Assembly: GCF_015694705.1 (NCBI RefSeq) | Contig: NZ_JADQDR010000011.1 | Coordinates: forward strand, 1 to 64,000 | Length of the DNA: 64,000 bases | Origin: Pontibacter rufus | Lineage (GTDB): Bacteria > Bacteroidota > Bacteroidia > Cytophagales > Hymenobacteraceae | Direction of reading: 5' to 3' | In this document: positions 8,929 through 19,136 of the stretch, one piece after another | How positions within the stretch are numbered: position 1 is the stretch's first letter | Layout: the number at the start of each line of letters is the position of its first letter | Notes under the pieces: model-generated | What the model was told of the DNA's origin: nothing | What the model saw: the letters and a program-made list of their open reading frames with translations, nothing else | Databases searched by the model: none | Made by a program: the position numbers and the translations under genes

Positions 8929-9462
8929 CTATGACTTACGTTTGTAATGCAGCTGCGTTAATCCTGTATCAAATGTTTTTGCCTGCACAAGTTCAAGTAG
9001 TTGTTCAGGTCTTCCGTCTTTGAATAGCCTTGTTCCATTACCAACCAATATGGGAATGACGGAGATAATAAATTCATCAATTAAATCATTTTTTAAAAGT
9101 TCATTTATTATTTCCGCTCCCCCGTCACAGTAAATATTTTTCCCGTTTTCTGATTTTAGTTGTTGCACCAGTTCATATATGTCACCTGTGTAGAACTGCG
9201 TTTTCCCAACACCAGGCCTGTCTTTTCTTGTTATGACGTATACATTTCTTTCTCCGTTGTCGTAGTGAGATGGACCTATTTCTTTTGTCACCCAATCGTA
9301 TGTTTTTCTGCCAAGTATGATGGTATCTATCGTATCGGTAAATTCTTTGTATCCATAGTCTTCTCCTTCTTTTTCCATTAATTTCAGAAAACTAAGGTCA
9401 TCATTGGGTTTTGCAATGTAGCCATCTAAACTTGTCGCTATAAAAATTGATAATTTTCTCAT
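8929..9462 (-). CDS. Dihydrofolate reductase/RibD C-terminal family protein
   Basis: The 177-residue protein shows the RibD C-terminal (DHFR-fold) pattern: RKLSIFIATSLDGYIAKPNDD at the N-terminus, DTIILGRKTYDWV, IYCDGGAEIINELLKNDLIDEF, and SVIPILVGNGTRLF. These proteins bind NADPH; stand-alone members are general reductases of unknown substrate, not true folate enzymes. The gene is AT-rich compared with the surrounding chromosome and sits 81 bases downstream of an AraC regulator, suggesting a transferred two-gene unit. Confidence 0.85.
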   Translation of the reverse strand: MRKLSIFIATSLDGYIAKPNDDLSFLKLMEKEGEDYGYKEFTDTIDTIILGRKTYDWVTKEIGPSHYDNGERNVYVITRKDRPGVGKTQFYTGDIYELVQQLKSENGKNIYCDGGAEIINELLKNDLIDEFIISVIPILVGNGTRLFKDGRPEQLLELVQAKTFDTGLTQLHYKRKS

Positions 9463-9543
9463 TTTCCTTTAATTGGTTTGTTTATGTTCCTCGCTGCAAA
9501 GTGAAGAGGAGGCACTCCTTTTTACTTTGGAAAAAACGACAAA

Positions 9544-10278
9544 TTAAAGTTGCGATGGTGAAAGTCCGGTGTTGCGTTTGATTTCGTTTGTAAGATGCGA
9601 ATGGTCATAAAAACCACACTCAAAAGCAATATCTAATAAACTTTTATTATTGTCTAAGTTTTTAATTCTAGTCAAAGCATTCTGAAAACGGACAATATTT
9701 GCATACGCTTTAGGTGTAATTCCAACGTGAGTTTTGAAATTTCGCTCCAGCTGTCTTATTGATGTGAAATTTCTTTTGGCAATTTCGTTTATGCTTAATT
9801 GCCCGTTCGAGTGGTGAATATCGTCAATAACCGTTTGTAACAGTCTCTTTTTGCTCTGTAATCTGTCAATAAAAAAGCTATTCAGATAGTGAACTGGGTT
9901 TTTAGTGGTTTTATCAACGTCGAACGAATATGTGTTTTCAAGCTGAACAGTTTTGTCTGTGAGTTCATTTTGCGGAGCATAATTATAAAAGTTGGAGAAC
10001 GCTCCGGGCTTAAGGCAGACACCAAACAGATGTGTGTCGCTTTCAATGAAACTGTCTTTAAATGATGTCATTGCTCCTGCAACATACGTCTTACCAAAAT
10101 TCATTACAACTGTACCGTTGTCAGTAATACAAGTACTTCCTGCATTGAGAACCAAACCGGAACATCCATCAGGGAAATTTCGCTCCCAATATCTGTCATT
10201 TTCATCACCTTTCAACTCCCAAAAAGAATGAATGTATGGCTCTAATGCAGTACAGGGTTTTATTTCATTATATTCCAT
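9544..10278 (-). CDS. AraC family transcriptional regulator
   Basis: The 244-residue protein has a DUF6597-type N-terminal sensor (MEYNEIKPCTALEPYIHSFWEL) and a C-terminal pair of helix-turn-helices from about residue 155 (INEIAKRNFTSIRQLERNF and LLDIAFECGFYDHSHL). It is AT-rich like its neighbours. It probably regulates the downstream RibD-like gene (same strand, 81-base gap). An attC-like palindrome begins 29 bases upstream of the start codon. Confidence 0.85.
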   Translation of the reverse strand: MEYNEIKPCTALEPYIHSFWELKGDENDRYWERNFPDGCSGLVLNAGSTCITDNGTVVMNFGKTYVAGAMTSFKDSFIESDTHLFGVCLKPGAFSNFYNYAPQNELTDKTVQLENTYSFDVDKTTKNPVHYLNSFFIDRLQSKKRLLQTVIDDIHHSNGQLSINEIAKRNFTSIRQLERNFKTHVGITPKAYANIVRFQNALTRIKNLDNNKSLLDIAFECGFYDHSHLTNEIKRNTGLSPSQL

Positions 10279-10306
10279 AGATTATAGAATCTCGTTTTAC
10301 AATTTC

Positions 10307-10361
10307 GGTCAACGTTCTTGGCTAAACGACGGCGAGGGCCGCCGTATAGGTGTGGTTAGGC
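10307..10361. repeat. attC-like imperfect palindrome, site A
   Basis: The left end GGTCAAC and the right end GTTAGGC are related inverted boxes; the right one matches the integron R' consensus GTTRRRY. Between them lies a perfect hairpin, ACGGCG and CGCCGT around a short loop (10329-10345). It is the boundary between the AraC gene and the 109-residue membrane protein gene. This looks like an integron attC site or a related Bacteroidota cassette boundary. A plain hairpin terminator is the alternative. Confidence 0.55.
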
Positions 10362-10399
10362 AAAGGAAGTTTTTTAAACACTTATTGTAAAATCTTAAC

Positions 10400-10729
10400 T
10401 CATTTTAAAATTACAACCAGTATTGAACAGCCAACTAATATATATCCCCAATATTCCATGGGAATAAAAAATAATTCATGTTTGGTTTTAAAGGTAACTT
10501 CTTGCCTTGTTTCCTTGTCAATAAATACTTTTCCTTTCTTATTATTAAGACCTTTACCAATTAAACCTATTATTATTCCTGCTATAAAAAATGCTACTAC
10601 CATTGGACTTTTATTTTCCTGATAGTAGTTTTCATCATTAGTTAACGATTCGCTAATAAGTTCACCTGCAAGTAGTGCCAAAAATGTAATGACTACTACT
10701 AAAAAGCCCATGCCTCTCCAAATTATCAT
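10400..10729 (-). CDS. Hypothetical small membrane protein
   Basis: The 109-residue protein is not recognised. It has hydrophobic segments at about residues 5-24, 43-60 and 90-108, with a charged loop between the second and third (KGLNNKKGKVFIDKETRQEV). The gene is AT-rich and is framed exactly by two attC-like palindromes (10307-10361 and 10754-10820), so it looks like a single mobile cassette. No function can be given. Confidence 0.6.
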   Translation of the reverse strand: MIIWRGMGFLVVVITFLALLAGELISESLTNDENYYQENKSPMVVAFFIAGIIIGLIGKGLNNKKGKVFIDKETRQEVTFKTKHELFFIPMEYWGYILVGCSILVVILK

Positions 10730-10753
10730 ATATTTAAATTTTTACATTATTTT

Positions 10754-10820
10754 GCCTAGCGTGTTTGTGCATAATGTGGGCAAGGCGTAGCCAAAGCCTA
10801 AATTATGCACCTTGTTGGGC
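10754..10820. repeat. attC-like imperfect palindrome, site B
   Basis: The 67-base element starts with GCCTAGC and ends with GTTGGGC, which fits GTTRRRY. The inner arms GTGCATAAT and ATTATGCAC pair perfectly, with further pairing of GGGC/GCCT and GGC/GCC and a short central loop. Bases left unpaired on one arm are the pattern expected of attC extrahelical bases. It separates the 109-residue gene from the 137-residue gene. No integron integrase is seen nearby. Confidence 0.65.
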
Positions 10821-10919
10821 TATCGTTTTTATACTATTAACTTAGTGACTCATGCTACTCTAAATCCAAGGGAAGAAACTAATATGTTTCACATGCTTAT
10901 TTATATACTTATTTAATAA

Positions 10920-11333
10920 ATGACAAATAAGAGGCAAAGATTGAATGTACTCGACTTAATTGTCGCTTCTCTCTACCTATACTACCGAAAGAGAGAAGAC
11001 CATTTTTTAAGCGCATTTTGGGCTAAGTTTTTTTTGGCAGTCATTTCTACTTTATTCATCTTTATTCCAATTAGAGTCATAACTCAGTATGTTCCTATAA
11101 ATTGGCGATGTAGTTTTGATAATTACCTGTTGATAGTGTTTTTCCTCCTATGGGGAGTAATGTATGTAGTATTAAGTATAGGTACTATCCCGTTTTCGGA
11201 CCTTGCCAGTATTGAGCTACAAGCCGATGAGTACAAGAGAGGTAATCGTTTAGCTACCGTATGTACAGTAATATGTTTTGTTATGTTTGTGTCAGTAATG
11301 TTTTTAATGGGGCCAAGCGGAGCAGGATGCTGA
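10920..11333 (+). CDS. Hypothetical membrane protein
   Basis: The 137-residue protein is not recognised. It has three hydrophobic segments, at about residues 35-55, 66-90 and 113-132, and a short basic N-terminus (MTNKRQRLNVLDL). It is AT-rich, opposite in strand to the preceding cassette gene, and begins 100 bases after attC-like site B. The coding call rests on length, hydrophobic pattern and location; the exact start is uncertain. Confidence 0.5.
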   Translation: MTNKRQRLNVLDLIVASLYLYYRKREDHFLSAFWAKFFLAVISTLFIFIPIRVITQYVPINWRCSFDNYLLIVFFLLWGVMYVVLSIGTIPFSDLASIELQADEYKRGNRLATVCTVICFVMFVSVMFLMGPSGAGC

Positions 11334-11595
11334 CATAATTTAGGTAAGCCTCCAAATGCAAGTATAATAAAGTCAGCTCTTCTATCCGTTCGTCTCAAAA
11401 CCTCTCAGCAGTTATTTGTGCTGGAAATCAACACTCCTATGATTTGAATGCAGCCCAACTATAGTGTATAAGGAGGACTTCCGGTTATTGGCCCTTTAGC
11501 TGGAATGCTCGGAGCCTGCTTTTTACAATCTTCAGGCTTCAGATAAGGCACCGACTTCATGCTTGTATACATTTTAAAATAAAGATATAACACTT

Positions 11596-11865
11596 CTATA
11601 CATTATCAAGCGGGCTTACAATACTTTTCAGTCCGTGGCTGGTGATGTGGTTGTAAATCTATGTGGTCTTGCTGCTCTTGTACCCCAGCAGCGACTGAAT
11701 GTAGCGTAGGTTTATGCCCTGCTCCAACAAATGCGTGGCAAAGGAACGCCTGAGCGTGTGCGGCATGGCTTTTGTCTTTACCCCCATCTTTTCCTTACAG
11801 GCATGAAAGACGCTCCTTAGGCTCTCTGACGTGTACTGCCCGCCATGTCGTCCTTCAAAAGCCAC
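11596..11865 (-). pseudogene. Tyrosine recombinase C-terminal remnant with in-frame stop
   Basis: Homology begins abruptly at [13 protein letters not shown] and runs through [16 protein letters not shown] and [18 protein letters not shown] (11659-11661) then replaces the usual Glu. In the same frame the sequence continues IYNHITSHGLKSIVSPLDNV to a real stop at 11596. HxLR is kept and the nucleophile Tyr is present after the stop, but the usual GHKS His is Tyr. The N-terminal domain and first catalytic Arg are absent. This is the dead tail of a Bacteroidota XerC/D-like integrase, consistent with past mobility here. Confidence 0.8.
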
Positions 11866-11921
11866 TGCTTTGAGCACTGTAAGCAGGGCATGTATGGACG
11901 CGTGGGCCGGCGGCAGGGTAA

Positions 11922-12086
11922 AAGCAGCGGAGCGCCGGCACCCAGGTGGCTGTGTTGCTACACTACAGGCACTCCTATGTCTTTATTAAACTGAAAGCTA
12001 AGTTGTACCAAAGCTTTGCCATCCTACCCGAAGAGAAGGTGCTCGTCGTAAATCACCAGCCTTTTACGGAGCAGAAACTCAGGTAA
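11922..12086 (+). pseudogene. Unrecognised open fragment without a start codon
   Basis: A 54-codon open stretch reads [20 protein letters not shown] and then LPEEKVLVVNHQPFTEQKLR before a TAA at 12084. It has a protein-like composition but no initiation codon and no match that I recognise. It lies opposite the integrase remnant and in front of the gyrB terminator. It is probably the tail of a lost gene, but this is weakly supported. Confidence 0.3.
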
Positions 12087-12095
12087 AAGCACCAC

Positions 12096-12141
12096 AAAAA
12101 GCAGCGGCTGTACCTCAGGAGAAGTACAGCCGCTGCTTTTT
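12096..12141. terminator. Bidirectional terminator after gyrB
   Basis: The 18-base arms (12096-12113 and 12124-12141) pair perfectly; the core is GCAGCGGCTGTAC, flanked by AAAAA on one side and TTTTT on the other. It lies 21 bases past the gyrB stop codon, so it ends the gyrB transcript on the minus strand and can act on either strand. Confidence 0.9.
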
Positions 12142-12162
12142 AAAGTATGAGAGCCGAAAAAT

Positions 12163-14447
<2,285 letters not shown>

Positions 14448-15083
14448 TTAATCTAGCCGGGCTTTCACTCTTACCCGTGCCACCATTCTCCGGTTAAAAT
14501 CATAATATTCGGGACCATAGGGCGTGGTATTATCCAACTCCTCTATGCTGACAATCTCATACGTGCGGTTTTTGCCTGACAGGAAGGTAAGCTTTGCTTT
14601 TGCGTCGCTGAGCGCCTGCTGCAGCATCTGCTGCTGCAATTGCTTTTCGCGGTCCGGCTCCAGGTACGAACCGGTAATGTTGATGCTGAACGGAAAACTG
14701 CGCTGCAACAGGTCCGCGGAAATCCGGCTATACAACGCGCTGTCTTTTACAGATAGCAGGTAGGTGACACTGGTCTGGTACATGTCTTTGCTGATTCCGT
14801 GGCCCGTTTGCCCGGGCATGTAGTTCACGTAAATACTTTCGTTGGTTTTCACCATGCCGGGCACTTTCTGCCGCAGCGAGTCGGCCCAGGCTACAAACTG
14901 GTCGCGTGTATCCAGGGGGCCATTATACGACAGGTTCAGGCGGTAGCCTGTTTCGGGCATTTGCTGTTCGTGCTGTCCGATTACCTCCACGTAATTCTCA
15001 TTGCCGGTTTCCCGCAATTCGCAGCTGCTCAGGGCAAGCCATCCGGCAGCGAGCGCCAGTGTGGTCAGGTGCATTCTTTTCAT
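14448..15083 (-). CDS. Putative SIMPL-like lipoprotein
   Basis: The 211-residue protein has a lipoprotein signal peptide (LALSSC, Cys at residue 21). The mature part fits the SIMPL (DUF541) layout: VEVIGQHEQQMPETGYRLNL as the first strand, a central YQTSVTYLLSVKDSALY region, and a C-terminal helix with QQALSDAKAKLTFLSG resembling the SIMPL ALxDAxAKA motif. SIMPL proteins are envelope proteins without a settled biochemical role. The identification is from pattern only. It is divergent from the DUF486 gene across a 142-base region. Confidence 0.5.
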   Translation of the reverse strand: MKRMHLTTLALAAGWLALSSCELRETGNENYVEVIGQHEQQMPETGYRLNLSYNGPLDTRDQFVAWADSLRQKVPGMVKTNESIYVNYMPGQTGHGISKDMYQTSVTYLLSVKDSALYSRISADLLQRSFPFSINITGSYLEPDREKQLQQQMLQQALSDAKAKLTFLSGKNRTYEIVSIEELDNTTPYGPEYYDFNRRMVARVRVKARLD

Positions 15084-15225
15084 AGTGGTACAGGCTTGGT
15101 ATATATAGCTTTTAAATAACGAAAAAATGGCCGGATGATTTTATTTCCCGCGCTTAAAATTTCAGGAAAAGAGATGCCCCAGTTCAGCTGTTTTTTGCGG
15201 AGATTTGTGCATTAAACCCAATATT

Positions 15226-15555
15226 ATGCGAACCGTTCTGCTGCTGCTTGTTTCCAACATCTTTATGACTTTTGCCTGGTACGGCCACCTGCGCTTCAGG
15301 GAAGTAGCGCTTTGGAAAGTAATACTGGTGAGCTGGCTTATCGCTTTTTTCGAATACTGCTTTCAGGTGCCGGCCAACCGTATTGGCTACGGGCAGTTTT
15401 CCGCTTTTCAGCTCAAAACCATACAGGAGGTCATCACACTCACGGTATTTATCGGTTTCTCGGTTTTATACCTGCGCGAAGAACTGAAATGGAACTACAT
15501 TGTTGGTTTTGTGCTGATACTTGCGGCTGTCTTTTTCGTTTTTAAAAAGTGGTAA
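15226..15555 (+). CDS. DUF486/DMT family small membrane protein
   Basis: From the ATG at 15226 (MRTVLLLLVSNIFMTFAWYG) the product is about 109 residues. The DUF486 motif SWLIAFFEYCFQVPANRIGY lies in the middle, and FKLKTIQE-type sequence (QLKTIQEVITL) before the third segment. It has four membrane segments ending in FVFKKW. Related to the drug/metabolite transporter superfamily by topology; the substrate is unknown. The upstream TTG/GTG codons in frame lack support, so the ATG is preferred. Confidence 0.85.
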   Translation: MRTVLLLLVSNIFMTFAWYGHLRFREVALWKVILVSWLIAFFEYCFQVPANRIGYGQFSAFQLKTIQEVITLTVFIGFSVLYLREELKWNYIVGFVLILAAVFFVFKKW

Positions 15556-15586
15556 GTATAGGCTTGTGTGCGTGCTTCGAAAGCCT

Positions 15587-15625
15587 GCAGGTATTATCAG
15601 CTACCTGGCAGTTGATAATACCTGC
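15587..15625. repeat. Perfect 13-bp inverted repeat, possible terminator
   Basis: GCAGGTATTATCA (15587-15599) and TGATAATACCTGC (15613-15625) are exact inverted copies around a 13-base loop, starting 31 bases after the DUF486 stop codon. No long T run follows directly, so it may be a terminator, a processed 3' end or a protein-binding dyad. Confidence 0.55.
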
Positions 15626-15678
15626 TTGCAGTAAAACTTTTTACAAATTTATAATTTAATTCTGCTATATTTCTATTA

Positions 15679-15756
15679 ATAATAATGCATCTCCAGCTTT
15701 TTGGAAGCCTCGGCTTCTCCCTACATAATGCAGAAAAGCGTAGGTTCACGTTAAGT
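15679..15756 (+). repeat. Candidate attC-like element, site D
   Basis: The stretch contains a perfect GAAGCC/GGCTTC hairpin (15704-15717). AATGCAT and ATAATGCAG occur on its two sides, and it ends in GTTAAGT, which fits the GTTRRRY core box. It lies 43 bases upstream of the Sll1717-type ATPase gene and mirrors the element downstream of that gene. The pairing of the outer arms is poor, so the call is tentative. Confidence 0.35.
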
Positions 15757-15799
15757 TATAAGCAATATTAAAAGACAAACCCGACAAATAAAATAAGAT

Positions 15800-17290
15800 A
15801 TGATAGACATCAAAGAATGGTTACCTGAATTTGAAGTTTCAGCAGAAACTGATACCGAACTTCAAGAATATTTTCTATTGACACCCGAATTAGAAAAAAT
15901 AATAAACAGTAAATATTGGTTGCTTCTAGGCAGAAAAGGAACGGGAAAGACGGCAATTTATAAATATCTGGAAAAATCAAATCCCTCAACGATAAATAGC
16001 AATATTGTTGTGTCGTTAAATTTCAAAGACTATCCATGGCCAGCCCATAAGTTATATAAAGAATCTATTGCAGGTGAGTTAAGTGCATATCAAAAAAGCT
16101 GGCGTTTTTTATTTTTTGTAAAACTTATCTCACGTTTAGTTGAAGTTAAAGAAAACAATTCTGAAAGTCTTTCCAAAGAATTAAAGTGGGCAAAAAAATA
16201 CATTGAAAAAGTTTTCGGAAATCCTGACCCAAGTATTATGGAAGTGTTATTTTCAAAACTTGCTAGGATTAAAAAACTTGCTGGTCCAGGAATGGAACTT
16301 GATGAAACAAGTTTCAATGTAGGTGAGGTTTCATTTGACGATGTTGCTGATAATAAAGAACTACAAAGCACATTAAGGTCAAACGCTTTTACTCTGCTGT
16401 CATTTTTCGAGACAATATTTAAAAATAATGTAGGAGACAAGAAGTTCCTAATCATACTTGACCAATTGGACGAAAATTGGTTAAATGGTGAAATAGATGA
16501 ATATAGCAAAGTCTTAATCAACTTAATAAATGTTTGTAGAAATATTGGAATCGATGACACCCTGAAAAAGAATCTCAAAGTAATCCCATTTTTAAGGACA
16601 GATATTTATGAAACTTTACGATTCAACGACAAGAACAAATTGTATCAAGACAGTGCAATTGTACTTGCATGGGACAATGATTCTTTAGACACAATGTTCT
16701 TAGAACGAGTTAAAAAATACAAACCCGAAGAAGTTGAGCTTGAATTAAACAAAAAATGTGATTCTTTATTTGAAGCATCTTATGTTAGACAAGGGACACC
16801 ACCATTTAAATATATTACGAGGCGTTCGTTCTTCAGACCTAGAGATGTTATTATTTACTTTAATAACATTAGAAAAAAGCATACGCCTAACAAAACAGGA
16901 CTTTATACAACAACGGAATTATATGACGCAGCAGTTGATGCATCAGTTAGTGTTTACAATGAAATAATTGATGAATGGTCTAATCAGTTTCCTGATATTG
17001 AAAAGTTATTTTCAGTATTACAGATAATTCAAGTAGAAACATTTACTTATTCAGAATTTGAGAATAAATATAAATTAGAGTTTCCTGATGCGACAGAAGG
17101 CAATTTGCGTAAGCACATCAATTTTCTGTTTGACAATTCAATAATAGGACAGAAAAAACAAGGACGTTGGGAATATCTATCAAGTCTACCAAATTTAAAA
17201 ATGAATATTGAAAAACCATTTAGAACGCATCAATCATTGAAATATCGTTTGCAACTGACTGAAAGTAGACCGGGACAAAATGACGAATGA
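15800..17290 (+). CDS. P-loop ATPase of the Sll1717 family
   Basis: The 496-residue protein opens with a short helical region and a Walker A loop GRKGTGKT at residues 44-51. Walker B is KFLIILDQLDENW at about 215-227. A later region, RRSFFRPRDVIIYFNNIRKK, resembles the arginine-containing end of KAP/STAND-like NTPase cores, and a winged-helix-like C-terminus follows. No transmembrane segment is visible. The family is widespread but uncharacterised, and members often occur in accessory DNA, so a role in phage defence or stress sensing is a hypothesis. The gene is strikingly AT-rich, stands alone, and lies between attC-like elements. Confidence 0.75.
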   Translation: MIDIKEWLPEFEVSAETDTELQEYFLLTPELEKIINSKYWLLLGRKGTGKTAIYKYLEKSNPSTINSNIVVSLNFKDYPWPAHKLYKESIAGELSAYQKSWRFLFFVKLISRLVEVKENNSESLSKELKWAKKYIEKVFGNPDPSIMEVLFSKLARIKKLAGPGMELDETSFNVGEVSFDDVADNKELQSTLRSNAFTLLSFFETIFKNNVGDKKFLIILDQLDENWLNGEIDEYSKVLINLINVCRNIGIDDTLKKNLKVIPFLRTDIYETLRFNDKNKLYQDSAIVLAWDNDSLDTMFLERVKKYKPEEVELELNKKCDSLFEASYVRQGTPPFKYITRRSFFRPRDVIIYFNNIRKKHTPNKTGLYTTTELYDAAVDASVSVYNEIIDEWSNQFPDIEKLFSVLQIIQVETFTYSEFENKYKLEFPDATEGNLRKHINFLFDNSIIGQKKQGRWEYLSSLPNLKMNIEKPFRTHQSLKYRLQLTESRPGQNDE

Positions 17291-17305
17291 AAGAACTACT
17301 GCTCA

Positions 17306-17434
17306 TGACAGGCGTTTGGCAAAAAAGCGAGTTCAGTGCTTAAATGAAGCTTTGTGCTTCGTATCAAGTTCAGTGCTGGCAGAAAGTTTAGTGCTTCGAA
17401 ATCCACTTCTTCGCCAAGCGCCAAACTGTTAGCG
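17306..17434 (+). repeat. attC-like element with four 18-bp tandem repeats, site C
   Basis: The outer arms (TGACAGGCGTTTGGC at the left and GCCAAACTGTTA at the right) are related inverted sequences, ending in GTTAGCG. The middle holds four imperfect units of 18-19 bases starting at 17331, 17349, 17368 and 17386: GTTCAGTGCT, GCTTTGTGCT, GTTCAGTGCT, GTTTAGTGCT, each followed by a variable tail. It begins 16 bases after the ATPase stop codon, where an integron cassette would carry its attC site. The repeats are too short and have no spacers for a CRISPR array. Confidence 0.55.
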
Positions 17435-17489
17435 GCAGCCCTAAAAGATGCTGCCAAACCGACAATATCTTCTGACCAACATTTTCCGG

Positions 17490-18269
17490 CTACTCCAAGG
17501 CTAAACGAATTGCCTGTTCAACCGGAGCATAGCCGGCACCCGAATCTGCAATGGTTAATTCATCCCGAAGCAACAAAGGAGGCTGCGCCATAAATTTAGG
17601 CGTGCTACCTTTGTGGGCCTGGGCTGCATGCACCAGAAAAGGATGACACAAGTAAACTGTACCGGCCTTACCGGTTGCATAAACTTCTTCGCGAGCAGGA
17701 AGTTCATGCAGCTTACTTGCCAGCGCCATAAAAGAAAGACCGGCATCACCCTCTTTATACAAGAGCTTTGCAACATCGATGTGTGATTTCTTGTAAATAA
17801 CTGTGGGGGCATCATTTTCACTGACATCTGAATACAAAACCAACATCAACAAGGCTCTGCCTTTTGATTTGACGTTAACACGCCATTCGAAATAATTGGC
17901 AGGGTCATGGCCCGGGAAACTTGCATCGACATGTTTCCCGGTGTCGTTTGGTTGCTGTCGGGATGGAAATCTAACGGGAAAGGTGCCCACACTTTGGCAA
18001 GGCATCCATTTACCAGCACCAATCAACTGATCAAAAGCTGCATGTAATTTTGGTGTATTCACTGAATCTGTAAAGGAGCGTTGCGTGTACATTCCCAGGC
18101 GAATGACAGGCTCCGTCCACGAACCAGGATCTGTTCTTTCGAAGGGAATGTCTTTCCATAAAATATCCACAACCTCTTCAGCCATTTGTAAAGGAAAAGC
18201 ATTATCAATGCGGATAAAACCATCGGCAATAAACTGCTCAATATCTTTTTTACTTAATCTGCCTGCCAT
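17490..18269 (-). CDS. Phytanoyl-CoA dioxygenase (PhyH) family protein
   Basis: The 259-residue protein is an Fe(II)/2-oxoglutarate dioxygenase of the PhyH group. The N-terminus LSKKDIEQFIADGFIRIDNA is the typical opening. The iron ligands are His and Asp in GKHVDASFPG, and the distal His lies in HPFLVHAAQAHKG. The substrate is unknown; members hydroxylate small molecules or natural-product intermediates. It is a single gene with normal base composition, divergent from the SCO operon. Confidence 0.85.
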   Translation of the reverse strand: MAGRLSKKDIEQFIADGFIRIDNAFPLQMAEEVVDILWKDIPFERTDPGSWTEPVIRLGMYTQRSFTDSVNTPKLHAAFDQLIGAGKWMPCQSVGTFPVRFPSRQQPNDTGKHVDASFPGHDPANYFEWRVNVKSKGRALLMLVLYSDVSENDAPTVIYKKSHIDVAKLLYKEGDAGLSFMALASKLHELPAREEVYATGKAGTVYLCHPFLVHAAQAHKGSTPKFMAQPPLLLRDELTIADSGAGYAPVEQAIRLALE

Positions 18270-18540
18270 AATATTCAGGTTTTTAGACTATGAAGCAAAG
18301 CGAACCTACATCGGGCAACATGACTTTATTCAATAAACAAATTGACCATACCTGGACAATAACAGAGAAGGAATCAGAAAAGATTAGTAAGCCACGGCTC
18401 AGGAGCTAAGCCCGGAAGGAATAGTACAGCCTTACCGTCATTTTAACAGCACAAATATAAAATAATCTTCAAACTGTCAATAAGTATAAGCAGTCCCTCA
18501 TAAACTTGCACTTGCCAACCTGCGGCTATACCTTTGCAGT

Positions 18541-18924
18541 ATGTGGCGAAGCTACGCAACCGGCCTGAGTTTTTTAATCATCTACCTGCTGATGACGTTC
18601 CGTTATCTGGCTCCGGTAGTGCATTACCAGCTCAACTATACTTATATGGCCACTGAGCTCTGTGTAAACCGCGACAAACCCATTGCCATGTGCAACGGCA
18701 AATGCGCCCTTAAAAAAGAATTGCGGCAGCTACATACCGGCAGCAATGCCAAAGATGCACTACTACACTTCGTCAGCACCTATCATATGGCAGAAGCATT
18801 GCCCAATGCGGCCATTGCACTCCATCTGCCTTTTATGCCGCCGCAGCTACCCCCACAGGACGGCTATACCTCAAAGCGGCAATGTGTATCTGTGCTGCCG
18901 CCTTACCACCCGCCACAGGTATAA
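18541..18924 (+). CDS. Small membrane protein with CNGKC motif
   Basis: The 127-residue protein has one N-terminal hydrophobic segment (LSFLIIYLLMTFRYLAPVV). An exported segment follows with ELCVNRDKPIAMCNGKCALK, giving three cysteines including CNGKC, and then a Pro-rich tail (LPFMPPQLPPQD). I recall similar short proteins next to copper- or SCO-related genes in Bacteroidota; the cysteines suggest metal binding, but this is inference. It is the first gene of a plus-strand run with a lipoprotein, SCO and cytochrome c. Confidence 0.6.
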   Translation: MWRSYATGLSFLIIYLLMTFRYLAPVVHYQLNYTYMATELCVNRDKPIAMCNGKCALKKELRQLHTGSNAKDALLHFVSTYHMAEALPNAAIALHLPFMPPQLPPQDGYTSKRQCVSVLPPYHPPQV

Positions 18925-19136
18925 ACTGGCTTACCCTGCCGCCGCAAAGTATATAGGCAAAATCAAACACGCATGCTGTTTGTTGTTATTTTGATGCGTG
19001 AAAAAGACCAGGCACAGTTCTTTTGATGAACCGGCGCCTGATTCCGTATGAACTGTAAACTTTTCAATTTGCACGCGGCGCATGTCCTTGATATTCTTTT
19101 ATTGATTTACTTTTATTGATTCTATACTTCGCAAGT

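Noticed and set aside
11453-11459. GCCCAAC box as a third cassette boundary after the 137-residue gene
   Set aside because: It matches the R'' consensus, but no inverted partner or palindrome was found within 150 bases.
17331-17403. Regular short repeats that might be a CRISPR array
   Set aside because: The units are 18-19 bases, imperfect and contiguous with no spacers, and no cas genes are present.
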